Positions 7,940 through 15,577 of a stretch of 33,041 bases of DNA are shown one piece after another. The notes beneath the pieces were generated by a model. The model had not been told where the DNA came from. It did no database searches and saw only the letters and a list, made by a program, of their open reading frames with translations. The translations under genes and the position numbers were made by a program. This DNA is from Desulfobulbaceae bacterium (GTDB lineage: Bacteria; Desulfobacterota; Desulfobulbia; Desulfobulbales; Desulfobulbaceae). Location: assembly GCA_019163135.1 (NCBI GenBank), contig JAFLKR010000011.1, forward strand, positions 1,337-34,377. Reading direction: 5' to 3'. The first letter of the stretch is position 1, and each line of letters starts with the position of its first letter.

Positions 7940-10900
7940 TTGAAACGATGCAGTGACCAGCCCAGAAAGAGGATTCTCTTAAAAGAGTTTCTTCGGCTTA
8001 TTTGCCGGAGCTCTTTACTTCTTCTCCTTTTCTGCTGGTGGTCTCCCGAATGTCTGGCAAAGGAGCCCGCCAAGGCACCTGCCGGGGTCCGGTTGGTGGT
8101 CGCCCCCCAGGTACTCGAGTCAAAGATCAAGGACGTCGAAGGAGCGACCGACCTGAAAGAAGACGCCAAACTGATCCTGCTTGAATTGTACCGAAAAAGC
8201 CTCGCCAACCTCGAGACGGCCGCCTCCAACAACACCCAGGCCGAGACCTTTGCCCGGTCCATCGTCACCGCCCCCGCGGAAACCAAAAAGATCCGAGTGG
8301 CGATGGAGCAACGGTCCGCTCAAGCTGCGGCCGATGCGATTGTTGAACCTGAACCTGCCGGGGTGACAATGCAGGACCTCGAACTGCTTCTCCTTAAAGG
8401 TAAAACCGATTTTACGGCGATCGAGGCCAAAGTGGCAGCCCTCATCAGCCATCTCACCGACCTGGTTGAACGACCGGCCAAGGCCAATCAGCGGCTTGCG
8501 GAAGTAAAACAAAGTGAAGAAGAAGTACTCGCTGCCCTTAAAGAACCGGCGGCGGCGGCGTCTCCACAGGTGGCCGAGGCACGGCGATGGATGCAGCAGA
8601 CCCAGATGCAGGCGTTGCAGAGCGAAACGAAAATGCTCAACCAGGAATTGGTGAGTATGCCCGTGCTGCTGGAACTGGCGACCACCCAGCGGGAAGAAGC
8701 TGTCAACCAACTGGAAAGAGCCCGCGCCCTGACACAAAGTCTGGAAGCGAAAGTGAATCAACAGCGGCAGGTTGATGCGGCCAAAACCATGCAAGAGGCC
8801 GAGAAGGCGCTGTCGCTGCTGGCGGATAGCCCTCGTCTTCTCCAACTGGCCGCTGCGGAAAACTCCGGCTTAAGTGATGAACTGCAGGCCTCGACCGTCG
8901 GCCTGGAGCGCATGGCCCTGGAGAAGGATACCCTCAGCAATGCATTGAGAAAACTCGAAGAAAGTCTCAAGAGTACCCGGCAAAAGATCGAGCTTGCCGG
9001 AGTGAGCCAAGCCCTTGGCTTCGTGCTGCGCGAACGGCAGCGGAATCTTCCCGATGAACGGTTCCTTAAGAAAAAAATCGCTGCCAACGAAGAGATGATT
9101 GCTGAAACCGGTCTCCGCCTGGTGCAGCACGAGGAGGAGCAGAAGCGGCTTCAGGATGTTGATGCCTATGTTGCCGAACTCACCGCGGGTTCTCCCCCTG
9201 AAGAAACCCGCAAGCTTGACGCCGAGCTCCGTGGGCTGCTGGCCAGCCGCCAGGAACTCCTCGGGAAAATCATTGCCTCCAATCAGTCGTCCCTCGGCCT
9301 GTTTGCCGAGCTCGACGTTACCTACCGCCAGCTGCTAGGCGCCGTAACCTCCTTTAAACCCTTCTTGGCCAAACATCTGCTCTGGATGCGCAGTATCGCC
9401 CCCTTACACCTGAAAGACTTCTCTGATGTGCCAAAGCAAGTCGCGACGCTCCTGTCTGCCCGACCATGGCTCGTAACGGGGAAACAGCTTGCCGTTCAGG
9501 CGGGTGAATCGCCGGTCCTCGTCCTGGCATGCATGGTAACCGCCGTGCTGCTCTGGAAGAAAAGGCGTCTGCGTCTCCTGCATGAAGCGTTGGTGAGCCG
9601 GGCCGCCGATCCTGCCACCTACAGCTTTGCCCTCACGCTGAAGATCGTCGGCCTGACCTTGCTGCTGGCCCTGCCATGGCCGTTGCTGCTGCTGACGCTT
9701 GGCTGGCAGATGCAGTTGCTGGGCGAGGCAACTGAGTACTCGCGGGCCGTGTCAGACGGTCTGCTCAAATTGTCGTACCGGTTTTATCTCCTCCGGTGGC
9801 TTCACATGCTGCTCTTGCCCAACGGGCTGGCCGCTGGATTTTTTCATTGGTCGGAAGCGACCCTCAATCTGCTGCGCCGGGAAACCAATTGGCTGCAGTT
9901 TACCTTCCTCCCCGCCGTCTTGATCACCCAGGTGGCTTTTGCCGCTAATTACCACGCCGGCGGAGGGTTTGCGTTCGCTCGCCTGGCCTTTCTGGTCACC
10001 TTGGCGACCCTGGCGTTTTCATTTTACCGTATCCTGCACCCCGGGACCGGGGTATGGCATGGTTTCTGTGCGCACAACCCGCAGCGGATTATTGCCCGCC
10101 TGTATCCCGTCTTTTTCTCCCTGGTCATGCTGCTTTTCTTGCTGTTCAGCGGCTTGATTCTGTGGGGATTCATCAACTCGGCGGGCCTGTTGATGAGTCG
10201 TTTCATCAATAGCCTCTGGCTGGCCCTGGGGCTGATTGTCTGTCATCAGTTGATCGTGCAGTGGTTGATCCAGTCGCGACGCAGACTCGCGATTCTGGGG
10301 ATGGTGGAGCATCGCGCCTCCGTCAGGCCTGTAGAGACGGGCCAGCAGGCAACGACCCCCGACGTCGAGGCCGAACCGGCGGTGGACCTGAACCTCCTCA
10401 GTGCCGACAGCAGCCAACTGCTCAACACCTTGGTGGGGATAGCCGGCCTGGTCGGACTCTGGATGGTTTGGGCCGATGTGCTGCCGGCCTTGCGCATTTT
10501 TGATCAATTTATCCTCTGGAAGTACACCGTGGTCACCGGCGGCGAAACCAAGCAGATGCCGGTCACCGTGGCAAATGTCGGCCTTGCCGTCCTCCTCGGC
10601 ATCAGTATCCTGGCGGCAACCCGGCATTTTCCCTCGCTCCTTGAGATTGTTCTGCTTCGTCACCTGGACATGACGGCAGGCGGCCGTTATACCGCGATCA
10701 CCTTGTCTCGTTATGGTATCGGCGCTGTAGGGCTGTTGTTCGTCGTCGATATCCTGGGCTTCAGCTGGGGACAAATCCAATGGTTGGTGGCTGCGTTGGG
10801 GGTTGGTATCGGTTTTGGCTTGCAGGAAATCGTGGCCAACTTCATCAGCGGTATCATTATCCTGTTTGAGCGCCCCATCCGAGTGGGCGATGTGGTCACC

Positions 10901-11410
10901 GTCGGCACCACCGACGGGGTGGTCACCCGTATTCGGATGCGCGCCACCACCATTCGCGATTTTGACCGAAAAGAGCTCCTGGTGCCGAACAAGGAATTTA
11001 TTGCCGGCCGTCTGCTCAACTGGTCCCTCTCCGATCCGGTAACTCGAATTCTGATTCCCGTCGGTCTCGCCTATGGCAGTGATGTCCAGCAGGCCATGGC
11101 CTTGATGGTGGAGGCGGCAAAGGAAAATTCCATGGTGCTGGGAGATCCCATGCCGATCACCACCTTTGACGGTTTTGGCGATAATGCCCTGCTGCTCACC
11201 CTCCGCTGCTTTGTCGGTTCGGTGGATTATCGCATCCCGGCCCAGAGCGATCTGCATAAGAGCATCGACTTGAAATTTCGTGAGGTCGGGCTCTCGATGG
11301 CCTATCCGCAATGCGATATCCATCTCGATGCCGCCCAACCGCTTGCTATCAGAATAGTGCGGGGCAGCGTTCCTGCTCAGGATAACGCCCCTCTGGAAAC
11401 GGCAGGTTGA
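7940..11410 (+). CDS. large MscS-family mechanosensitive channel, MscK/MscM type
   Basis: About 1,156 residues. A signal peptide (basic MKRCSDQPRKR, core SSLLLLLFCWW, cleavage after ECLA, about residue 40) is followed by a roughly 480-residue helical, coiled-coil-rich periplasmic part. Then come many membrane helices (from about residue 525) and a C-terminal MscS module. That module has the pore-lining Gly/Ala-rich helix (LVAALGVGIGFGLQEIVANF, about 950-970), the beta domain FERPIRVGDVVTVGTTDGVV and the alpha/beta tail with LLVPNKEFIAGRLLNWS. The layout matches MscK and MscM, which open on membrane tension and release solutes on osmotic downshift. I prefer TTG 7940, which has GGAG seven bases upstream and gives a clean signal peptide; ATG 7892 (1,172 residues) has no SD. 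It begins 166 bases after the kinase, and a joint transcript is possible. Confidence 0.9.
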   Translation: MKRCSDQPRKRILLKEFLRLICRSSLLLLLFCWWSPECLAKEPAKAPAGVRLVVAPQVLESKIKDVEGATDLKEDAKLILLELYRKSLANLETAASNNTQAETFARSIVTAPAETKKIRVAMEQRSAQAAADAIVEPEPAGVTMQDLELLLLKGKTDFTAIEAKVAALISHLTDLVERPAKANQRLAEVKQSEEEVLAALKEPAAAASPQVAEARRWMQQTQMQALQSETKMLNQELVSMPVLLELATTQREEAVNQLERARALTQSLEAKVNQQRQVDAAKTMQEAEKALSLLADSPRLLQLAAAENSGLSDELQASTVGLERMALEKDTLSNALRKLEESLKSTRQKIELAGVSQALGFVLRERQRNLPDERFLKKKIAANEEMIAETGLRLVQHEEEQKRLQDVDAYVAELTAGSPPEETRKLDAELRGLLASRQELLGKIIASNQSSLGLFAELDVTYRQLLGAVTSFKPFLAKHLLWMRSIAPLHLKDFSDVPKQVATLLSARPWLVTGKQLAVQAGESPVLVLACMVTAVLLWKKRRLRLLHEALVSRAADPATYSFALTLKIVGLTLLLALPWPLLLLTLGWQMQLLGEATEYSRAVSDGLLKLSYRFYLLRWLHMLLLPNGLAAGFFHWSEATLNLLRRETNWLQFTFLPAVLITQVAFAANYHAGGGFAFARLAFLVTLATLAFSFYRILHPGTGVWHGFCAHNPQRIIARLYPVFFSLVMLLFLLFSGLILWGFINSAGLLMSRFINSLWLALGLIVCHQLIVQWLIQSRRRLAILGMVEHRASVRPVETGQQATTPDVEAEPAVDLNLLSADSSQLLNTLVGIAGLVGLWMVWADVLPALRIFDQFILWKYTVVTGGETKQMPVTVANVGLAVLLGISILAATRHFPSLLEIVLLRHLDMTAGGRYTAITLSRYGIGAVGLLFVVDILGFSWGQIQWLVAALGVGIGFGLQEIVANFISGIIILFERPIRVGDVVTVGTTDGVVTRIRMRATTIRDFDRKELLVPNKEFIAGRLLNWSLSDPVTRILIPVGLAYGSDVQQAMALMVEAAKENSMVLGDPMPITTFDGFGDNALLLTLRCFVGSVDYRIPAQSDLHKSIDLKFREVGLSMAYPQCDIHLDAAQPLAIRIVRGSVPAQDNAPLETAG

Positions 11411-11475
11411 AGAACGAGGAGTAAGATTTGTCCGCCTGGCGGATGTTTTGCAACCCGGTGGCCGGAAAGGTGGAA

Positions 11476-11515
11476 GGAGTGCAGACGGGATGGTTCCGTT
11501 TGCACTCCTTTTTTC
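11476..11515 (+). terminator. strong rho-independent terminator after the MscS-family gene
   Basis: GGAGTGCAGACGGGA pairs with TTCCGTTTGCACTCC (a few G-U pairs) around a TGG loop and is followed by six T residues. It lies 65 bases after the channel stop codon and in front of the convergent gene on the other strand. Confidence 0.85.
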
Positions 11516-11542
11516 GTTTGTTGGCCGCAGGGATGATGAACG

Positions 11543-13078
11543 CTAATCAATACCGGTGAACGGCCTCATCTGGGTGTCGCAAACGCCGCCCACTTTGGCT
11601 GTTTGCAGTGTTTCTCCTCCCAGACATTTTTCCCCTCGGTCGGCAACCCGACACGTCACTTCCAAGGGCCTGCCGGTATTGATCCAGGAGGGTGTTTTTC
11701 GATATCGTCCAACTTCGTCGAATCGGCAACCGCTCGGGATTCCATAGGGGGGGCATCCGGCGGGCGCCTTCAGGGAAACCCGTCTCCCATCGATGATGAA
11801 CCCCGGATAGTTGTCAACCATCTTGATGACATCCCTGGCCGGCTCTTCCTGGACAACGAAATTGCGAAAGAAATACCCGCCTTGCGTTTGTTGATCCACT
11901 CGAATTCGGGTATTGGCAATCAGGGCGAAATCGTTTCCCTTGCTGGCCACCGCCCCGGAGATGTACTCGACCCGGTCGTGCTTGGGAAAACACTTGCCCA
12001 TCGCCGGGGCATGATAATAGTGCTTCAGGCCTTTCAGGTCCGCCAACGAATTATGAGGGAAAATCGCGGCGAGATCTTGATCGCCGCCAAACAGAATCCG
12101 CTGCACATCCGCCAGGTTCTGGACATACATACTTTGCAGCTTGCTGTAATTTCGGGCGCCGGCGCTGGCTTCTCCGGCCAGGTCATCACGCAGGAAGCAG
12201 GAGGTCAGTCCGGAAATCTGGGTCAGGTACTCGTCCCAGATATTGTACTGGGAGACTGCGGTCGAAACGCCCTGGAAATCGCCTGGCGCCCCGCAGCCCA
12301 GGCGCTTGGAACACGCTTCGCGGCCACGGTTGCGAATCGAGAGCGCGATGATATTGCGTTCGCAGGCTCCATAGGCGTTGCAGCCGCGCTCCAGATGACC
12401 CTCGAAAATCGCGGTGCGCATGGTGAAATCGAGATGTTTGGCCCGGAGGAGTGAGTCATTTGACCAGCGGCTTTGATAGTCGCGGATGAAGCGGCTCCAG
12501 GCCCCCTGCAAAGCGTTGCGCCGTTCGAGCAGGCGCTGGTTGGCGCTGTCGCAGTAGGTCGAGTTGTGAAAGGTTCGAATGATCTGGTCCAACTCATCGC
12601 GGGGCTTGCTGGCGGTAGCGGTATTGCTGGGCCTGGCCGGGAGCGGGGGATCGAAGGCGGGCGCTTTCCCCATCGTGTACAGGTTGCGGATATCGATTAC
12701 ATATTTAACGCCGGCGTCGCAATGGTGGTTGGCGACCGTCAGTGATTGGCGCCCCTTGAGCGCGTTTTTGAATTGTTCCGCCGCCGCGGGTGTGGCTGTG
12801 CGAGGATCCACAACCATCTGAAAGCCCACATAAGGGATGCCCTGGCTGTCGGTGAGCGGGTGCCCGTCGTTCACCACTAAACAGGGCACCAGCGACGCCC
12901 CTTGGGGCAGCGTGCCGGCTGAGGTGGACGGTCCTGTTTTGCGAAAGGTGTCGACATCGTAATAGGGTACTTCGAGCGCGCTGTTAAATCGATAAACGGT
13001 CATGACGGGCGTGGCCGGTATGCCCGCCCAGGCGGTCGATGCTATCAAGAGGGTGAACAGTATGAACGATTTTCTCAT
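11543..13078 (-). CDS. secreted cysteine-rich protein of unknown function
   Basis: A 511-residue protein with a clear Sec signal peptide (MRKSFILFTLLIASTAWA, then GIPATP). The mature part holds 14 cysteines, several in close pairs (GCNAYGAC, ACSKRLGC, GCPPYGIPSGC, CRVADRGEKC), which points to disulfide bonding outside the cytoplasm. The centre is helical and charged, while the N- and C-terminal parts look strand-rich. I recognise no family and no catalytic motif. On its own strand AGGAAAC precedes the ATG by about six bases. It faces the MscS-family gene tail to tail and has no co-oriented close neighbour, so it looks monocistronic. Function is unassigned. Confidence 0.85.
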   Translation of the reverse strand: MRKSFILFTLLIASTAWAGIPATPVMTVYRFNSALEVPYYDVDTFRKTGPSTSAGTLPQGASLVPCLVVNDGHPLTDSQGIPYVGFQMVVDPRTATPAAAEQFKNALKGRQSLTVANHHCDAGVKYVIDIRNLYTMGKAPAFDPPLPARPSNTATASKPRDELDQIIRTFHNSTYCDSANQRLLERRNALQGAWSRFIRDYQSRWSNDSLLRAKHLDFTMRTAIFEGHLERGCNAYGACERNIIALSIRNRGREACSKRLGCGAPGDFQGVSTAVSQYNIWDEYLTQISGLTSCFLRDDLAGEASAGARNYSKLQSMYVQNLADVQRILFGGDQDLAAIFPHNSLADLKGLKHYYHAPAMGKCFPKHDRVEYISGAVASKGNDFALIANTRIRVDQQTQGGYFFRNFVVQEEPARDVIKMVDNYPGFIIDGRRVSLKAPAGCPPYGIPSGCRFDEVGRYRKTPSWINTGRPLEVTCRVADRGEKCLGGETLQTAKVGGVCDTQMRPFTGID

Positions 13079-13395
13079 GCCTTGTTTCCTGTTTTTTCAG
13101 TTTTGGGATAGTGTGGTTGCTGGCAGGCGCCTCTTGTGGCCGTCTTGGTCGAAAATTGTACGGGTTATGGCCGGGCTTCGCTATTACCCGACAGGATCGG
13201 CCAAGTTTGGTGAGCTGTTTGCCACCTCGCTGAGCGCAACGCTCAACCCGATTTATTCACCTGGAAAGGCAAAAGGGGGCAGGGTTCGGGGGTGATTGTT
13301 AAAGCACCGCAGTTGTCTCGGGGGGCCTCAGGGAAGCAGTGTGCCATGAACAGCTCGAGTTGAAAAGTCTATTCCGCAAGAAGATGATCGGTGGC

Positions 13396-13421
13396 TTTGC
13401 TGGGGGCAGGTGGTCAAGGAA
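13396..13421 (+). repeat. dispersed repeat, copy 1
   Basis: The core GCTGGGGGCAGGTGGTCAAG recurs at 15516-15542 with two substitutions and one inserted G, so 24 of 27 aligned columns agree. Both copies lie in non-coding DNA in the same orientation, one on each side of the mprF remnant and the superoxide dismutase gene. Confidence 0.5.
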
Positions 13422-13447
13422 GCGATGCAAACCGTCGATCTATTCAC

Positions 13448-13490
13448 AGCCTTCGATCATTATATGACAGAACGAAGGCTTTTCTCCTTT
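13448..13490 (+). terminator. terminator-like hairpin
   Basis: AGCCTTCG (13448-13455) and CGAAGGCT (13473-13480) are perfect complements, followed by TTTCTCCTTTTT. The T-rich side is on the plus strand. No plus-strand gene precedes it, so it may end an untranslated or decayed unit. Confidence 0.4.
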
Positions 13491-13540
13491 TTGCGGTGCC
13501 GTCACCTTTTAACCTGGGAAATAGTCCTGCCCCCCATGCC

Positions 13541-13569
13541 TTGACAATATTTCCCTATCGTTATAGATA
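13541..13569 (+). promoter_or_regulatory. sigma-70-like promoter candidate
   Basis: A perfect TTGACA (13541-13546) is followed after 17 bases by TAGATA (13564-13569), or after 15 bases by TATAGA (13562-13567), inside an AT-rich stretch. It reads toward the nested inverted repeats and the mprF remnant, and may be a surviving promoter of that gene or of a small RNA. Confidence 0.35.
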
Positions 13570-13614
13570 ATTACAGTGTAGCTCAGGTACTAAAACGCAC
13601 AGTTCAGATACAAA

Positions 13615-13678
13615 GGGAGCTGTGCGGTATTGATGCTCAGCCTGGAGCATTCGTCGATTAATTCTACTGTGAGCTCCC
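13615..13678 (+). other. nested inverted repeats, possible structured RNA
   Basis: GGGAGCT (13615-13621) and AGCTCCC (13672-13678) form an outer stem. Inside it ATGCTC (13633-13638) and GAGCAT (13645-13650) form a second stem around the loop AGCCTG. The element begins about 45 bases after the promoter candidate. It could be a leader structure, a small RNA or a recombination site; there is no further evidence. Confidence 0.25.
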
Positions 13679-13688
13679 ATGCACTACT

Positions 13689-14171
13689 TTGGTCGGTTCT
13701 TCATTCTTTCAATTTTTTTGCTCTCTCTGGTCAGGCCGGCTGTTCTTCACGCTGTGTGGGCCACAAGCTCCACGCGGGGTCATGGATTATCTGTTTGTCA
13801 GCCTGATGTTATGGGGAAAAGAGCAGGGCTATCAATGCATTGATCTGGGTATGGCGCCGCTCTCTGGCCTGGAAAGCCGTCCCTTTGCTCCGCTTTGGCA
13901 CCGGATCGGCGCGGTTATCTTTCAACATGGGGAACATTTTTATAATTTTGAGGGCTTGCGCAAGTATAAACAAAAATTCAATCCGACCTGGGAGCCTCGT
14001 TACCTTGCCTATCCCGGTGGTCTTTTGATTTTACCGCTAGTTCTCATGAGAATCAGCACCGTGATCAGTGGCGGTGCCAAGGGGATACTAAATAATACAT
14101 CGTTCAATGCAGGGGTGGTTTTTTTCGGAGAATCTCGACATTCAATCAACTCATGCTGTTATGGGGATTGA
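13689..14171 (+). pseudogene. mprF: 3' remnant of mprF (phosphatidylglycerol lysyltransferase)
   Basis: From about residue 25 the frame reads PRGVMDYLFVSLMLWGKEQG, then DLGMAPLSGLE, HRIGAVIFQHGEHFYNFEGL, KYKQKFNPTWEPRYLAYPGG and a final hydrophobic helix. This is the conserved end of the C-terminal (DUF2156, GNAT-like) domain of MprF/LPG synthase, which transfers lysine or alanine to phosphatidylglycerol. The intact protein has more than 800 residues with many membrane helices; here only about 130 residues of homology remain. The first 24 residues from the TTG at 13689 are not family-like, and no SD is visible. The last 26 residues (after GGAKGIL) run into an inverted repeat and also look foreign. 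The upstream part appears deleted, so the piece is unlikely to be functional. Confidence 0.65.
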
Positions 14172-14184
14172 GTGAATGTCGAGA
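14133..14184 (+). repeat. inverted repeat at the end of the mprF remnant
   Basis: TCTCGACATTCA (14133-14144) and TGAATGTCGAGA (14173-14184) are perfect 12-base complements around a 28-base loop, which itself can pair CAATC with GATTG. There is no T tract after either arm, so terminator function is doubtful. It could be a scar of the event that removed the rest of mprF, or a palindromic repeat element. Confidence 0.5.
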
Positions 14185-14414
14185 ATTCAAGGTGGTAATC
14201 ATGTTTGACTCAACAGCGACATCCTGTTTTAGCACGGTCGCCACGCGGCGACTGCTGCCATTGTATTTGAGATAAAGAATACACCGATACGTTACGCAGC
14301 GTGCGGCGAGGTGTTGTCTTGGCTTCAGTCATAATTGAGCTCCGCAGGGAATTTTCTATCCAGCAACTTATTTCCTCTGGATACTTCTGCCGATAGTCGC
14401 TGACTTGAGCTGTT

Positions 14415-15131
14415 TTAACCGATGTTTTGCAAAGCAAATTCCCAATTAATCAATTTATCGAGCACAGCATTAACATAGTCAACACGCCGATTCTGGAAAT
14501 CCAAGTAATAGGCATGCTCCCACACATCAATGGTCAGCAGTGGTTTGAGGCCTGCTGTTATGGGCGTATCAGCATTGCTGGTTTTCACCACTTTCAGCTT
14601 GTCACCCTCAAGAACAAGCCAGGCCCAACCACTGCCAAACTGCGCAACAGCGGCGCCGGCAAGCTCTTTTTTGCAAGCATCGACGCTACCAAAGGCAGCC
14701 TCAATCTTTTGCTTTAATGCCGCAGGTGGCTCCCCGCCTCCTTTGGGTGTCATGCTTTTCCAGTAGAAGGTATGATTCCATATTTGTGCGGCATTGTTGA
14801 AAATCGCTGCTTTCTCCGGCAATCCAGCCGTGAGGGTAATAATTTTTTCTAAAGAAAATTCGGCATATTCTGTGCCTGCAATAAACTTTTTCAGGTTGTC
14901 GACGTAGCCCTTGTGGTGCTTGCCGTAATGAAAACTGATCGTGTTGGAGGTAATCACCGGCTCCAGCGCATTTTCCATATACGGGAGGGGCGGTAAAGTT
15001 ATGGCCTCAACCGCCAGGGCATTTTGGGGAAAGCCACTCATCGCACATGTGGCAATGGTTCCAGCAGAGGCAATGAGAAAATCCCGCCGGTTGAGAACTG
15101 TTGAAAAGGTGTGATAGTCGTTCTTGATCAT
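14415..15131 (-). CDS. sodB: Tat-exported Fe/Mn superoxide dismutase
   Basis: A 238-residue superoxide dismutase, which disproportionates superoxide to oxygen and hydrogen peroxide. The metal ligands of the Fe/Mn family are all present: His68 (FHYGKHH), His120 (QIWNHTFYW), Asp202 and His206 ([10 protein letters not shown]). The residues around them ([22 protein letters not shown]) resemble iron enzymes such as E. coli SodB. About 42 extra N-terminal residues carry [11 protein letters not shown], a twin-arginine motif with a hydrophobic segment and a cleavage region near QNALA. The enzyme is therefore probably folded with its metal in the cytoplasm and exported by the Tat route to the periplasm. 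The reverse strand carries AAGGAGG about nine bases before the ATG. The sodB symbol is given by similarity; metal preference is inference. Confidence 0.92.
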   Translation of the reverse strand: MIKNDYHTFSTVLNRRDFLIASAGTIATCAMSGFPQNALAVEAITLPPLPYMENALEPVITSNTISFHYGKHHKGYVDNLKKFIAGTEYAEFSLEKIITLTAGLPEKAAIFNNAAQIWNHTFYWKSMTPKGGGEPPAALKQKIEAAFGSVDACKKELAGAAVAQFGSGWAWLVLEGDKLKVVKTSNADTPITAGLKPLLTIDVWEHAYYLDFQNRRVDYVNAVLDKLINWEFALQNIG

Positions 15132-15227
15132 GAAAAAACCTCCTTATGGTTGTAAAGTGGAAGCAGGGAGGAGCGGGAAGGACACCGGAGCCCGTCTCCC
15201 CCGTCCCCTTGAGGAACCTTTTTCGAC

Positions 15228-15476
15228 CTGTCGTGCGGGTGCAATCTGTGGGCTGCCTTCCGCGATCTTCTCCTTCGGATTCTGTCCATATCCGCATCGT
15301 TGGCGGGCTTCTGCGTGGCCGGCATCAGCGTGCTCAACTCGCAACCAAAGGTTCAGCAGGGTTCGGCCATTGCTGACGATGGCCTCGCTCTGGCCGCTGT
15401 TTTATTCTTGATTTGTACCTACCTCATTTTCTGGGCATTGCGTGCAAGTGAAGCGTCTCGTTTGTTCAAAATCTGA
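15228..15476 (+). CDS. small two-helix membrane protein frame without ATG/GTG/TTG start
   Basis: An open frame (after the stop at 15210-15212) encodes a convincing membrane protein: LWAAFRDLLLRILS, a first helix ISASLAGFCVAGISVL, a polar loop NSQPKVQQGSAIADDG, a second helix LALAAVLFLICTYLIFWAL and the tail RASEASRLFKI. No ATG or GTG start lies before the first helix. The only near-cognate options are CTG 15228, CTG 15246 or an internal TTG at 15297, none with good spacing to the GAGG at 15211. The reading +1 frame has GTG codons around 15232, so a frameshift near the 5' end could have split a normal start from the gene. Composition and the topology of two helices with charged ends argue for a real or recently lost protein; I do not recognise the family. 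Confidence 0.35.
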   Translation: MSCGCNLWAAFRDLLLRILSISASLAGFCVAGISVLNSQPKVQQGSAIADDGLALAAVLFLICTYLIFWALRASEASRLFKI

Positions 15477-15515
15477 AGTTTCCTGAAAACATCTCATGCC
15501 GCCATCCGCAGCGGT

Positions 15516-15542
15516 TCTGCTGGGGGGCAGGTGGTCGAGGAA
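15516..15542 (+). repeat. dispersed repeat, copy 2
   Basis: Second copy of the sequence at 13396-13421, with core GCTGGGGGGCAGGTGGTCGA. It lies between the two-helix protein frame and the 3' end of the branching-enzyme gene. Confidence 0.5.
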
Positions 15543-15577
15543 CCTCGTCTTCCCTTTTCAACCGCTCCCAGGCGCTC

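Larger units (their letters stand above)
13079..13688 (+). other. gene-poor region between the secreted protein and the mprF remnant
   Basis: I see no gene I can support. The stretch holds a copy of a repeated 26-base sequence (13396-13421), a plus-strand hairpin with T tract (13448-13490), a promoter-like sequence (13541-13569) and a set of nested inverted repeats (13615-13678), each listed separately. The first 60 bases must carry the promoter of the minus-strand secreted protein, but no clear boxes are visible. Confidence 0.45.

Noticed and set aside
10019-11338. A 439-residue open frame on the minus strand across the MscS module
   Set aside because: Opposite the highly recognisable MscS domain; His/Asp/Gly-rich composition typical of antisense frames.
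14210-14437. Possible small gene on the minus strand between sod and the mprF remnant
   Set aside because: It overlaps the end of sod, has no SD and its translation looks non-coding. The only visible structure there is a GTCGCC/GGCGAC hairpin without a T tract.
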